NCBI GenBank assembly: GCA_036365455.1
Contig: JAWQUS010000032.1
Coordinates: 14,702,001-14,766,000, forward strand
Direction of reading: 5' to 3'
DNA from: Macrosoma leucophasiata
Taxonomy: Eukaryota > Arthropoda > Insecta > Lepidoptera > Hedylidae
Length of the DNA stretch: 64,000 nt
The notes under the pieces were generated by a model. The model did not search any database and was not told the DNA's origin. It saw nothing but the letters and a program-made list of their open reading frames with translations. Within the stretch, counting starts at the first letter, position 1, and every line of letters begins with the position of its first letter. Both the position numbers and the translations under genes were made by a program. Below, one piece after another: positions 41,882 to 56,355 of the stretch.

Positions 41882-42567
41882 CTAGCACAGGACAAATAAT
41901 AGTTATATACCATTTAGCCTACCACTGTACAATGTAAATGGTCCACAATACAGCCGTGCGTGCGCTTAATGCTTACGTCTCTAATCGCATTTGGTAACCG
42001 CGAATTAATTCTAGAATCGCTGCGTATCTACGTTTATCCGTAAGCTGGCTGACGCACAGTAAACGGTACAGGATTAATTATTATCGAATATATTATAAAC
42101 GTTTCTAACTCAGTGGGCATACAGACATATTATTACGTACTTAAACTGAATCGCTAATCAAATACATTAAGAGAGTAAAAATTGAGTGACTGTACATTAA
42201 ATATTTTTCCAAAAAAACTGATAGGGGGCAATTGAGGAAGAGAGTAACAGAAAAAAAAACAATGTTTGGAATTTTTATATTAGGTACTGTCGGTGTGGTA
42301 CATTATAACTTTGAACACACTCAATGGATTTGAACGCGTTTTCACAGGTGGATTACCTATATAAAATAAGGAGACTTGTTTCGTAATGTGGATTGGTATT
42401 ATTTTAAGCTGGCGTCAATACATACAATTTATAACTTTTTCAATACCATTACGACCCTCTGGGATTTGTATTAAAAACGATATTTGCAATACGTTAATCG
42501 ACAAATTGACAAATAGGTTTATTCCCGCTGTCCCCGAGCCCCATGTCCCCGTATAACCTTAATCTAC
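41882..42567. other. Unassigned AT-rich stretch
   Basis: No gene and no recognised repeat. Confidence 0.35.
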
Positions 42568-43226
42568 ATTACAAAAGATGATTTAGGGTCATAGCTTACT
42601 ACAGCCACCCGGCAACCGACCAGCACCGCCTCGTTTTACGGCGTCCACCCGTTGTCGACAAGTGGTCGACGCGACCACAGAACAGTCCACTCGACATCCG
42701 CGCGTGGACCATGCGCCTATATTACAAAACATGATTTAGGGTCATAGCTTACTACAGCCACCCGGCAACCGACCAGCACCGCCTCGTTGTCGACGAGTGG
42801 TCCACGCGACCACAGAACAGTCCACTCGACATCCGCGCGTGGACCATGCGCCTATATTACAAAACATGATTTAGGGTCATAGCTTACTACAGCCACCCGG
42901 CAACCGACCAGCACCGCCTCGTTGTCGACGAGTGGTCCACGCGACCACAGAACAGTCCACTCGACATCCGCGCGTGGACCATGCGCCTATATTACAAAAC
43001 ATGATTTAGGGTCATAGCTTACTACAGCCACCCGGCAACCGACCAGCACCGCCTCGTTGTCGACGAGTGGTCCACGCGACCACAGAACAGTCCACTCGAC
43101 ATCCGCGCGTGGACCATGCGCCTATATTACAAAACATGATTTAGGGTCATAGCTTACTACAGCCACCCGGCAACCGACCAGCACCGCCTTGTTGTCGACG
43201 AGTGGTCGACGCGACCACAGAACAGT

Positions 43227-43781
43227 TCAATTCAATTCAATTCTTTATTTGCCAACTAAGTGTATACAATGATCTTAAATAATATTTTTACAGTACTTCG
43301 TTACCTTTTCTAGGTGCTGCATATTCTTATTCTAATATTTAATTATTATTTTTATATAACATTCATCAAACATTTTATTTTTACTTTTTAATTATGCATT
43401 TTAAAGAGTAAAATTAACGTATTACGTTAGCTCATCATAATTGTCTTATCTTAATATATATAAATCTCGTGTCACAATGTTTGTCCTCAATGGACTCCTA
43501 AACCACTTAACCGATTATAATAAAATTCGCACACCATGTGCAGTTCGATCCAACTTGAGAGATAGGATAGCTTACATTACGCTATGACTAATAGGAGCAG
43601 AGCAGCGCGGGCGAAGCCGGGGCGGGCCGCTAGTATATTATAAACATAGGTACACAGTGTGCGCGCCGACCGTCATATTGAAAAATAAATTATAATCGAT
43701 GTAATTCAATTTGTTTAGTTTTTCACTCTGAACATTTAAAAAGTTGTCTAATCATTTACAATGATTATTATTTATATTACA
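43227..43781. mobile_element. LINE-tail insertion carrying a Helitron
   Basis: Starts with (TTCAA)n and CTTTATTTGCC, like the minus-strand 3' end of a LINE. Short acagt repeats are at both junctions with the minisatellite. The Helitron at 43449-43633 sits within it. Confidence 0.55.
43449..43633 (+). mobile_element. Short Helitron (Lep1-like), complete
   Basis: Begins TCTTAATATATATAAATCTC and ends GGGGCGGGCCGCTAG. It is inserted between host A and T. The GC-rich end (GCGCGGGCGAAGCCGGGGCG) can form the Helitron 3' hairpin. 185 bp, non-autonomous. Minus-strand copy at 49467-49651; truncated copy at 62229. Confidence 0.8.
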
Positions 43782-43947
43782 GTCCACTCGAAATCCGCGC
43801 GTGGACCATGCGCCTTGACAGCTTGCGGTCGAGGTCTATTCCGTGGTCGAGGCAATATTGAGCGGAGTTGATGTAATGAGCGCAGACCGTTCGAGGCGGT
43901 CGGGCGCTGCTCGGGTGTCGGGTGGCTCTAGTGAGCTATGACCCTTA

Positions 43948-44689
43948 GTCGGTTCTTTTATTAATTTCCTCATTTTATGCTCAACTTTCAACTTTGTTCT
44001 TTCTTAAAAACCTTCTCCTAATAGTTACAAATACGACAAAAAAGATTTCTAAATCTCGACTTTTGTGTTTAGCGCCGTATATCTACTTAACGTTGCTAAA
44101 CACATGACTATAGATTAATTTCCATTTATATATATATCTACGGGATGCTATATATCTCACCAACTATTTGTACTGTGTCTTTGTCACTATCATGACATAC
44201 ACATATTGTATCAATAGATCGAAACAATGATCTCTGCGCGCAACTCGTCACCACCCTTAGGCAAACTTACAATATAGAACAAAGTTCACCCTGTTTGCAC
44301 AAGCCGCCGGATTCAGCAATATGACTTTGTCGCTATTCAAACAATCGTTAGATAGTAGTCTTTTACTACATACTATGACGTCATTAAACAGTTAATATCT
44401 TTGAATAGGGCGAATAAGATCTGTTCCATTGTATTCCTTTATGAAAGCTGACTTCTTACTTTTCAGAGTTCGGATTTTTTATTTTGATAACTCAAAGTCA
44501 AAAACAAAGACATAGATACAAGATACCATTTTTGTGTCTGTGTGTGTTTTTAAAAGTAGGTGGCAAATATGTTGTCGTCACCGAGCAAATTGTCGGCGGG
44601 ACTGGCACACTACCGAAAAAGGGTCAATCCCAATAGCGCTTCCCTCCAGAATCCCCATGTATTGGCCAGCTATCATTAAAAACTGACTC
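43948..44689. other. Unassigned AT-rich stretch
   Basis: No gene and no recognised repeat before the family E SINE fragment at 44690-44958. Confidence 0.35.
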
Positions 44690-44958
44690 GCTAGCCTAGT
44701 TGTTCGATTCCCGGGTAGGGGGTTATGAGAGATGATGGTGTAAAGTCCATTATCTCTAGTTCTATTGGGATTTTTCCATTTTCTGGCAATTTTCCAGTAC
44801 CTTGAAGTTTGGTAATGTGCCCGGAGATATCAACAGGCTCGCCACCTGTTACATGGGCCAAAACGTAACCGGCGAATAGTGGGTGTTTGCATGTATGCTT
44901 GAATGCATGCATTTACCTCTGCCTACCCCTTCGGGGATTACAGGCGTGAAGTTACGTT
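44690..44958 (+). repeat. tRNA-derived SINE (family E), head truncated
   Basis: Retains the B box GTTCGATTCCCGG and the complete body to CAGGCGTGAAGTTACG. The A-box region is missing. Confidence 0.7.
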
Positions 44959-45024
44959 TATCATTAAAAAATGAGGTAGTTTATTAAGCAGCAAATGTTA
45001 AATAGTTACATTTACTCAAGTACC

Positions 45025-45090
45025 AAATTACCAGCATCCCAGAATGGATGTGGTAGTGACGCGTGCGTGAAGAATCTCTTCATATCTTAC
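45025..45090 (+). pseudogene. Relic copy of GMC exon 1 (A)
   Basis: Contains ATGGATGTGGTAGTGACGC, nearly identical to the start of the real exon at 45633, followed after a deletion by AATCTCTTC. It lies 600 bp upstream. It has no donor. Confidence 0.6.
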
Positions 45091-45117
45091 TGCGTTAAAT
45101 TAATCTATTCATCCATA

Positions 45118-45442
45118 TCTATACTAATAAATAAAATTGGAGTGTCTGTTTGTAATATTAAAATAACCGCTTTTTACTAAATTCATATGTATGTAAACAC
45201 GGTACATATAACAAAACTAAGGCGGGGCTAATCTTGGGAACAGCTGTAACGATTTTGATGGGACTTTCACTGGTAGATAGCTGATGTAATAAGGAGTAAC
45301 TTAGGCTACTTTTATTCATTCATTAGGCTAATTATATCTATACATCTGTACATACATACATATATACAAATAGTCCATATCTATCAAACCTTTGACACAC
45401 TATTTCATTGTGATGCAATACGAAGTTTGCCGGGTGAGCTAG
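45118..45442 (+). mobile_element. Helitron-like element
   Basis: Starts TCTATACTAATAAATAAAAT and ends TTGCCGGGTGAGCTAG before T. The 5' part matches 55560-55720 and the 3' part matches 62820-62914, so it looks composite between two subfamilies. Confidence 0.6.
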
Positions 45443-45484
45443 TGTAATACATAATATAATAGAAGAATACCTATATTCTAGTTA

Positions 45485-45590
45485 CAGATCACCAGGTCTA
45501 CAGAATAGCTGAGGCGGTGGCGCAGACGTCAACGCATGCTGCATTCGAAGGGCAAAATCTCTTCAAAATCATACTGCAGAAATATGTTAA
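45485..45590 (+). pseudogene. Relic copy of GMC exon 1 (B)
   Basis: GAGGCGGTGGCGCAGACGTC and GCTGCATTCGAAG align with the real exon's GATGTGGCGGTGACGCAGGCG and GGTGCATTCGAAG. The start ATG is lost. Confidence 0.6.
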
Positions 45591-45632
45591 TGGAATACCT
45601 TTGTTCTATTTGGGGATAACCAGGACATCAAG

Positions 45633-49005
<3,373 letters not shown>

Positions 49006-49132
49006 TATATGAAATGACACTTATTTCATTGTATCTTAATGCGTTAATTTTTCACCTGTTTTACTCATTAATTCTGTTCAACTCATTATTTTTCTATATA
49101 AAACTTTGAACTGAACATTGTTAAATATTTTA

Positions 49133-49138
49133 AATAAA
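49133..49138 (+). promoter_or_regulatory. Polyadenylation signal of the GMC gene
   Basis: AATAAA, 128 nt after the stop codon, the first canonical signal downstream. Confidence 0.6.
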
Positions 49139-49256
49139 TAGTTAAATTATAGGGTAAATAATTTAGAGTAGTCATTCTGTGCTATGTATTTCCTGTTATA
49201 AATTAAAGCTTTACAAACATGGTTCTACAATTGTGTAATGGCTTATTGTCTTTTAG

Positions 49257-49465
49257 AAATTAAAGAAAAGGGAAAGAAAAATTTTACTACCGCTTTACCA
49301 CTAAGCTACTTCGGTAGCTGGCTGGAACGCGGCTGCGGCTGGTAAGCCGCTGGACTGGTCCAGAGGTCACAGGTTCGATTCCTGCTCGAAGTCAAATTTT
49401 CCTTTTTTCTTTAATTTGAAAAATTCACTCGCATGTGTTATTACGAAAAATAAAATATTACAATT
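49257..49465 (+). repeat. tRNA-headed SINE (family J), plus strand
   Basis: The tRNA-like region contains GGTTCGATTCCTGCTCGAAG, then an AATTTTCC/TTCTTT stretch and the tail AATTCACTCGCATGTGTT. The left end GGGAAAGAAAAATTTT is inverse to the stretch following the tRNA region, as in the other copies. Confidence 0.65.
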
Positions 49466-49466
49466 A

Positions 49467-49651
49467 CTAGCGGCCCGCCCCGGCTTCGCCCGCGCTGCTC
49501 TGCTCCTATTAGTCATAGCGTAATGTAAGCTATCCTATCTCTCAAGTTGGATCGAACTGCACATGGTGTGCGAATTTTATTATAATCGGTTAAGTGGTTT
49601 AGGAGTCCATTGAGGACAAACATTGTGACACGAGATTTATATATATTAAGA
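49467..49651 (-). mobile_element. Short Helitron (Lep1-like), complete, minus strand
   Basis: Nearly identical to 43449-43633. CTAG at 49467-49470, TC at 49650-49651. Confidence 0.8.
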
Positions 49652-50065
49652 TTGTCTTTTGTTTGTCAACTTTCTGTTATCAATTTAATTATAGACAGCC
49701 TATCGTATATTTATTCACGTTGATGTTTATGAAATGATTATCTTACAATTTTCCTATAACTTCCTTATTATTTATTGTGACACATAAACACGACCAATAA
49801 TTTGCCATATACTTAATTGACTTAATCCCTTATATAAAGTTTTTAATTCCATTTAATATTGTATACTTATTTAAGTGTCAGAAAATAATTGGTGGCCATG
49901 GTACGAGGATACTTTTAATTTGATTTGTTTATTTCTAGACTATAGTATCTCAAATTAAAAATGTGTCAAACAAAGGGAAATTGAGTCCTGTTTTTTATGT
50001 AATGAAAGTGGCAAACAAGCATGCAGTTCACATTGATCTTAAGTGATGACTGCAGCCTATAGACA

Positions 50066-50382
50066 TTATATGTCCCACTGCTCGGCAAGCGTCTCTCCCG
50101 TTTTTGGGGGGAGGCCTGGAGCTTACTCCACCACGCTGCTCCAGTGCGGATTGGTGGCCGACCCGCTGTAAGATGTTTTCAAACCGCCCATAAAGCCTCG
50201 GACAAGGTTTAACGACTGCTATCTATCGATAGCAACCGGGACCGGCGGCTTATGGTGCCCTCCGAAGCACGGCCACGCGTATTTTAATTCGCCACCCATC
50301 ACATACCCGACCGCGCCCGAATCGCTTAACCGAGTAGATCACTTGCAATCTACACCAGCCGCTGGGCGATGCGCGTTTCTAG
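50066..50382 (-). mobile_element. Element D inserted into a SINE A tail
   Basis: A minus-strand SINE A tail (about 49995-50065) is cut at CTATAGACATT, and element D follows immediately. Confidence 0.6.
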
Positions 50383-50540
50383 TGCTATTTCACATTGATT
50401 TAAATGACGTTGATTTAATCCGAAATAATTGTTATTATCTACCAATAATTATCAGGTATGAGCCACATCGCACACCTGTTTTGATAAGCCGCGATATATA
50501 TTAGTAATTTTAATGATTGTACACATTTTGTAGTTCAGAT

Positions 50541-53500
50541 ATGTTGCGTTTAGTTGTTTTGTGTGTTATAGTGACCCTTGTTAGGGGGCAATCGACTGAG
50601 GTGGAGCAATGTAAGTTTTTTTTTTTTTAAATTATGTCTGGCGTCGCAAGTTGTAATGTATACATATAATAAAACAGTAAAATCCGCGTGTCTGTACATT
50701 GTATATATTTACGAAAAACCAATTGGAAGCGATGTTAAAATAGTATTAGAACACTTTTCAATGATTTTTAATTTTTTTGTCTGTCTGTTTGTCCCTTTGT
50801 CCAGGCTCATCTCAGAAGATACTGGACGGATTCGAAAGAAATTTTCTCTGGTGTATATATAATATACTAAGCCTGGCCAACATTTAGGCTACTTTTTACT
50901 GCGCGAAAATCACTCATCCCCACGGGCATCTCTACATTTAATTTCATTTTCCTATACAAATAGTCCGCATCTATCAAAGCTTTGACGCATTATTTCATTG
51001 TGAGGCAATACTACGAAGTTTGCCGGGTCAGCTAGTTTTAGTAATAAATGTTTTTTGAAGTTATACTTGTATTGGTGCGATTGGTAAACAATATGAGAGT
51101 GTATTTTTACGATGCAAGCAAACACCGTAAGTAGATAATATGTGATAAAAGCAACAGTCTGAAGTTAGTTGCTAAACTTTTTTTTGTCGTTTTATTTATG
51201 TTGGAGGTGGCAAACAAGCATGCTGACAAGTGATGACTGCAGCTTAGGCCTCAGGAGTGGCAACGCATTTTGACCTCTAATCCTTGTGTGGGTGTCTATA
51301 GGCTGCAGTCATCACATAACTTGCCACCTTCATTACATTAAGAAATATATTTATTTACATCAGCAGTCGTCACCTCATTGAACTTCATAAATCAGAATCA
51401 GAATCAGAAACTCATTTATTAATTTTGGGTGACAGGCACCTCTTATGACACTTCGAAAACAAACAAAATAAATTAAAGTGAATAACAATTAAATTAAATT
51501 AAATACGCATACACTCACAGCCCCACAGTAGGTATAAAACCGGTGTCGTGGGTGCCATTACATACAAACAACAGATACACAAACACCCAGACCCGAAACA
51601 AATATCTGTAGGCCATACCAATATTTGTCCCGGTGCGGGGATCGAACCCGCGACCCTTCGAATCAAACGGTCAACTCACACCGCTGGACCAACCGGGTCG
51701 TCAAAATATTAAATAAATAAATTGATATGTCAAACAAGCTAAAAATTATATAGGTAGGTAGGTCGCTGGCTCTGATCTCTTGATTACTTGGATACGTCCA
51801 AGCAGTCAAGAATATCATTAAGATAAAACTAAATAAAACGATAGCCGCTGGGGCAGAAAGGTTCTCGAGTGGAGACCACGTATCGGCAAACGCAGCGTAG
51901 GACGTCTACCTGCAAGATGGGCCGACGATATAGTCAAGGCTGCAGGTACCCGCTGGATGCACGTCGCTTCAGATCGGTCGGCATGGAGGTCATTGAGGGA
52001 GGCCTATGTTCAGCAGTAGACGTCCTATGGCTGATATGATGATGATGAAAACTAAATAATATAACAAATATGTAAATTATGTAAATTAGTATATATATGT
52101 AAATTAGTATATCAGTAGAATGTCTCATTTCTCCTTTTACAAACTGAAAACAAAGAGAAAAGAAAAATAGTCATTCATTGTCATTCACCGGCATGCTTGC
52201 TTGTGGTACCATCCACTATCATCCACATTCCATAGAAAAAACGTATGATTATTATTTCAGGTCGAAACAGCGAAGGTGAATTGCCAATCAACACATACGT
52301 CTCTGGTTGTACTTCACCGCCGTGTCCGCTGCCTCAGCTTCAGGATGCCGAAATCAATGTCATTTTTAGAGCTCGTAAGAGTGTAAACACACTATGCCGA
52401 AGCTACGCGACGGAGGTTCGGCACTATTACGCCTGCAATGCTATTTGAATTACTGACGACACACTATGTCGAAATCACGCTGCACTATAGCGTACAACGT
52501 AACTTTGGTCGGGCGTACGACAGAAGTTCGGTTCGATTGCTGAATTCACACACTATGCCGACACACATCATACTAAACTGAAGTTCTGTCGCGTAAGTTC
52601 GGCACTTATAGTGGGTCATATCAGCCGAATACGTGGGAACGTAAAATCAGCCGCCGAACTTCCGTCGCGTAGCTTCGGCATAGTGTGTTTACACACTAAG
52701 ACAAATAAATAAAATACACTTATACTCCATTGACCTATATATGATAAAGTAGTATATCTACTACTCACACTATACTATATACTGTGTCCTATCGGACACT
52801 GCCATAGGCACTGGGGATTTATAAACCTTAATTAAAATAATAAAAAAATAAAATACGCTTACAATCACAGCCACACAGTAGGTATAAACCTGTGTAGTGG
52901 GTGCCCTTGTACACATACACAAACACCCAGACCCGAAACAAATATCTAAAGGCCATACAAACATTTATCCCGGTGCGGGGATCGAACCCGAGACCCTTCG
53001 AATCAAACGCTCATCTCACACCGCTGGACTAACCGGGTCGTCGATAACAAACAACGGGTTGCACTGGTACCATTTGACGGCAAATAGATTAGGTAATGCG
53101 GTGGTGCCTACGCCCTCGAGCTCGTACACTGGAACTTTACCACCATTGAAATTAAACCAGTTTTCGGATTTTTTTGGATTATTAATCTTAATAGCCTCCA
53201 ACAAAACATCCAAATTTCAATAGAGAATATGGTTGGCGGTTGTCACCAACATGGGATCCAATACTCAGTAGAATTAAAGCTCAACCGCAACAGTCTGTAA
53301 CACCTCAAGATATAATAAGTAATAAGTAAACTTTAGTGTTAATCCTGAACGCTACGCAAGACGTTTGCGATATAGATGGAGGTAGCTGCACATAATAATT
53401 TTTCAAACTACTGTCTGCTGTCAAACAAATGTCACCTCAGTCTGCCCGAGACAAAGAGCAACACCGGAGGGGAGTAGCCATATGCAGGCTTTCCCCTATG

Positions 53501-55484
53501 TCAAGTACAAGCCCAAATGGGCCAATACCTGTCGCCTAGATCTTTAAATGTGTGCGTGAAATTGTTTCTGTATTTTGTTTGTGAGTTTCGTAGTAATAGA
53601 CGATTTTTGTAGTGTGCGTATGTGTCGCACGCATTTCCCCCCGCAAAAAATGACAGACTGTTTTGCATCGGTGATACACGCTATGGCTACTCCCCTCCGG
53701 TCCGCCGCGACCGGTGGGCCGCGGTGCTCTATGGCCCGAGACCGAGACCACGGAAGCTGAAAAGCGACCGAAACGTCGGGTTCGATTTTAAATAATCATT
53801 TTAGTTTAAAGATAAAGAATCATGGCAAGATTTGTACAGAAAAAATAAAAAAAGGGACACGGTAAAACAGCATGGAAATATTAACTAGTGAACCTAAACA
53901 ACATTTCCTGATACTTAAAATATTTTTAACTCTCCGGAATAAAAAGTTTGAATTTGAACTTTAGTATGGAGTGCTTCTACTGTTGTTAGGAAAGACGATT
54001 TTAATTCTAGTGATTAAAAAAAAAATTAAATACTAGATAATGTTCTTTAGGTTCCCTAGATAATATTTCTAATCCGTTTGCCTTGTACCTTTTTCAAACT
54101 TTTTTTGTACAAACCAATGTATGAAACTTGCCATGATTCTTTGAAAACTAGTTTTATTTTAATGAGCGTAGCTCGCGAAAGCCTAACAACATACTAGTAC
54201 TACAGTCTAAAGAAAACGAACGTGTTTATAGGTTACTACCACCAGTAATCAAAAATTTATTTTTTTATTTTGCAGCCCGTAATATAATATCTATGAGAGC
54301 TTTGGCCGCAGCTTCCGTGGCCCTTGGTTCAATAACTCTACCACCGATCAACTACGATTTGGGGGAGGCCCAACACACGTGTAACTACCTTGTCAACACA
54401 TACTGTCCTCTTATAAAAGACGAGGTAGTTCAGTATACCTTGAGAATGTATATTGAAGAGTTCTTCCCCCTTGTAAGTATATTTTTATGTTATGGAAGTA
54501 GCAAACAAGCATGCAGTTCACATTGATGTTAAGTGATGACTGCAGCCTGTAGACACTCACACAAAGACCAAGGTCAAACGTATATGCGTTACCACTCCTG
54601 AGGCCTAAGGTGTTATGCCTCTGTGCCGACTTACAGGGCCGTACATTACCACCTGACTGGAACACGATAGTGCTGAACACTACCATTTAGCGGCAATTAT
54701 ATTAGGTAATGCGGTGGTGCCTACGCCCGCGAGCTCCGTCACTGGAGCTCTACCACCAGTAGAAATACTGGTGGTAGATCTTTCTTTCTCATTTCTTCCA
54801 CCCAACTAAAGTGTGATAGGGTTGAGTATCACGGGCGATTAACGTGATGCTGGGGTCGAACCCGAGACCTCAACGTATCATGAGTTTTATTTTTAAAGAA
54901 AAATGGAAAGAAAAATTTGACTTCAGGCGAGGCTCGAACTCGCGACCTACTGGGAATCTAGTCCAGCCGCTCTTCCAATTGAGCTACTGAAGCCCTGCCC
55001 GATTTGTCAAATCTTTCCTTCACATCTATTGCATTGCTTTATGGTAGCAGTAGCGCCATCTATTACCAACTATGCTAGTTAGGCAACCGATATAATAGAC
55101 TTTTCAGTTTATTGAATATCGTAAAGAAGTCGCTTTTACCCTTAATAATTGTTTGATATTATTTCGCATTAACACATGCTTGATAAAATATATTTCACAA
55201 GCATGTGTTAATGCGAAATAATATCAAACAAGTATCATGAGTTGTTTGAAACAAATAAACCACCAAGGTAGTTTATTTTCTGCTGAATATGAAATTGAGT
55301 ATTGAGTATATATTACATCGCTTCTTTCTTATTCTTTCAGTACACAACAGCATTCGTTGAGTTCCGAATAGTGGATGAAAACAATTTGATAGTGTTTTGT
55401 GTGCGACTGAGCATCAGAATTCTGCCCCCTGTTAGTGGAAAAATTATTGCTAACTCCACTGTTACCATCGAAAACAAAGTTTGA
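50541..55484 (+). CDS. NPC2-like ML-domain secreted lipid-binding protein
   Basis: Four exons join in frame: 50541-50610 (donor GTAAGT), 52261-52374 (acceptor TTTCAG, donor GTAAGA), 54276-54472 (acceptor TTGCAG, donor GTAAGT) and 55341-55484 (acceptor TTTCAG, TGA 55482). The product is 174 aa. Residues 1-16, MLRLVVLCVIVTLVRG, form a signal peptide, so the protein is secreted or enters endosomes. The mature part has six cysteines (24, 40, 45, 97, 105, 147), the number needed for the three disulfides of NPC2. Family motifs are VSGCTSPPCPLPQLQDAEIN followed by VIFRA, then TYCPLIKDEVVQYTL, FFPL and VEFRIVDENNLIVFC. NPC2 proteins carry sterols or other lipids; insects have many paralogues with roles in sterol balance, immunity and chemosensing. 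The family call is secure; which paralogue it is cannot be told. It is slightly longer than typical (about 150 aa) because of a C-terminal extension after VRLSIRIL. Confidence 0.92.
50655..51035 (+). mobile_element. Helitron-like element in NPC2-like intron 1
   Basis: Body TACATATAATAAAACAGTAA to GCCGGGTCAGCTAG, inverse of 2644-3003. It starts about 45 bp after the exon 1 donor. Confidence 0.6.
51205..51345. repeat. SINE A tails in inverted arrangement
   Basis: A minus-strand tail (GGTGGCAAACAAGCATGC...GACTGCAGC) is joined to a plus-strand tail (TTAGGCCTCAGGAGTGG...TTGCCACC). Confidence 0.6.
51490..51702 (-). repeat. tRNA-derived SINE (family K)
   Basis: Minus strand: GACGACCCGGTTGGTCCAGC at the head and B box GGGTTCGATCCCCGCACC, with a CTGGGTGTTTGTG block in the body. 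The left end carries an ATTTA-type tail next to a LINE tail (51390-51490). A second copy is at 52840-53041. Confidence 0.75.
51842..52048 (+). pseudogene. LINE 3' end with ORF C-terminus
   Basis: Encodes RPRIGKRSVGRLPARWADDI, VKAAGTRWMH and AWRSLREAYVQQ before the stop, then ends in (GAT)n. It is a non-LTR retrotransposon C-terminal end, 5' truncated, in NPC2-like intron 1. Confidence 0.75.
52380..52697. mobile_element. MITE with about 44-bp TIRs immediately after the exon 2 donor
   Basis: AGTGTAAACACACTATGCCG at the left is inverse to the right end CATAGTGTGTTTACACACT, with a 2-bp indel. Flanked by aag on both sides (52377-52379, 52698-52700); the left aag is part of the splice donor GTAAG. 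ACACTATGCCGA-like sub-repeats occur inside. The embedded CACTA is suggestive but not decisive for class. Confidence 0.8.
52840..53041 (-). repeat. tRNA-derived SINE (family K), second copy
   Basis: Same head, B box and body as 51490-51702, followed by a different AT-rich tail at the left. The two copies lie 1.3 kb apart in the same orientation, in introns 1 and 2 of the same gene region. Confidence 0.75.
53452..53733 (-). mobile_element. hAT-like MITE (family B) in NPC2-like intron 2
   Basis: CAAAGAGCAACACCGG and CGCGGTGCTCTATG ends, with gcccgaga at 53444-53451 and 53734-53741. Confidence 0.85.
53813..54147. repeat. Possible TIR element in NPC2-like intron 2
   Basis: AAAGAATCATGGCAAG at 53813 is exactly inverted at about 54132-54147. 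Weaker similarity continues inside. No TSD was established. Confidence 0.45.
54481..54760 (-). repeat. SINE A, full length, in NPC2-like intron 3
   Basis: A near-consensus copy. Its A tail (poly-T on plus) begins about 8 bp after the exon 3 donor at 54473. Confidence 0.75.
54887..55231. repeat. Fold-back tRNA-headed SINE (family J) in NPC2-like intron 3
   Basis: The tRNA-like part (GCGAGGCTCGAACTCGCGAC and TTCCAATTGAGCTACTGAAG) is followed by unique sequence and a near-perfect 32-bp hairpin of the tail (GCATTAACACATGC / GCATGTGTTAATGC). A 12-bp TSD, gtatcatgagtt, is at 54875-54886 and 55232-55243. Confidence 0.8.
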
Positions 55485-55553
55485 GAAATTAAACTTGCAA
55501 TGAGTAGACTCGATAGAATTAATAAATTTCAATCTAACATGTAAATCTAGTAC

Positions 55554-55559
55554 AATAAA
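55554..55559 (+). promoter_or_regulatory. Polyadenylation signal of the NPC2-like gene
   Basis: AATAAA 70 nt after the stop (another at 55521). The Helitron at 55560 starts directly after it. Confidence 0.55.
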
Positions 55560-55857
55560 TCTATACAAATAAATAAAATTGGAGTGTCTGTTTGTAATAT
55601 GAAAATAACCGCTTTTTATTAAATGCATATGTTAATATGTACACAGTACATATACCAAAATTTTTGTCTGTCTGTCTGTTTGTCCCCGCTAATCTCGGGA
55701 ACAGCTAGACCGATTTTGACGGGAGATAGCTTATGTAATGAGGAGTAACTTAGGCTACATTTATAGTAGCTTATGCTAGCTAGCACCCACGACTTCGTCC
55801 GGGTAGATACTGAACAATCATAAAATCTCACGCGGACGAAGTCGCGGGCACTGCTAG
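55560..55857 (+). mobile_element. Helitron-like element at the NPC2-like 3' end
   Basis: Starts TCTATACAAATAAATAAAAT and ends GAAGTCGCGGGCACTGCTAG, with A before and T after. The stretch GACGAAGTCGCGGGC gives a 3' stem with the upstream CCACGACTTCGTCC. Confidence 0.7.
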
Positions 55858-55999
55858 TAATAAATAAATTAACTCATCATCTTTTGTTATGTAGTCGTAA
55901 TGCGAAGATTCTACATCATCACTCCAGCCGAAAGATATCCATTGCTGGACAAAGCCTTCCCCGAAGACGTCCTCAACAGTGTTGTGCGTCATTAGGGGA

Positions 56000-56355
56000 T
56001 AATAATAATGGCGACCCTTGATACGTCTCCCTGCTGGGCACGAGTCTCTCCTCTTCTTGGGGGAAGGCCTGGAGCTTACTCCACCACACTACTCCAATGC
56101 GGGTTGGTGGAGATAAGGGTTAATGGCCAACCCGCTGTTCGAAGTTTTCAAACCGCCCAGAAAGCCTCCGACAAGGTTTAACGGCTGCTATTTATCGATA
56201 GCAACCGGGACCGACGGCTTAACGTGCCCACCGAAATACGGAAACAGCGCATTTTAATTTGCCACTAGCGGTCACCCATCCCACTCCCGACCGCGCCCGT
56301 ATCGCTTAACCGAGTAGATCGCTTCCGATCTACACCAGCCGCGGGGCCATGCGCG
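56000..56355 (-). mobile_element. Element D, minus strand
   Basis: Near-complete inverted copy; its AATAATAATGG end is at the left. It is preceded by a small LINE end at 55905-55985 (CATTGCTGGACAAAG). Confidence 0.65.

Larger units (their letters stand above)
42583..43947. mobile_element. TIR element with internal 135-bp minisatellite
   Basis: The left end TTAGGGTCATAGCTTACTAC and the right end, inverse of TAAGGGTCATAGCTCACTAG, match for about 45 bp. The left end is reiterated: units begin at 42583, 42736, 42871, 43006 and 43141 (spacing 153, then 135 three times). The array breaks off at about 43226, where a foreign block is inserted, and resumes at 43782 with CCACTCGAAATCCGCGCGTG. No ORF. 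A clear TSD was not found. Confidence 0.7.

Noticed and set aside
42568..43226. CRISPR-like or coding tandem array
   Set aside because: The 135-bp units are contiguous, without spacers, and encode no conserved protein; the context is eukaryotic.
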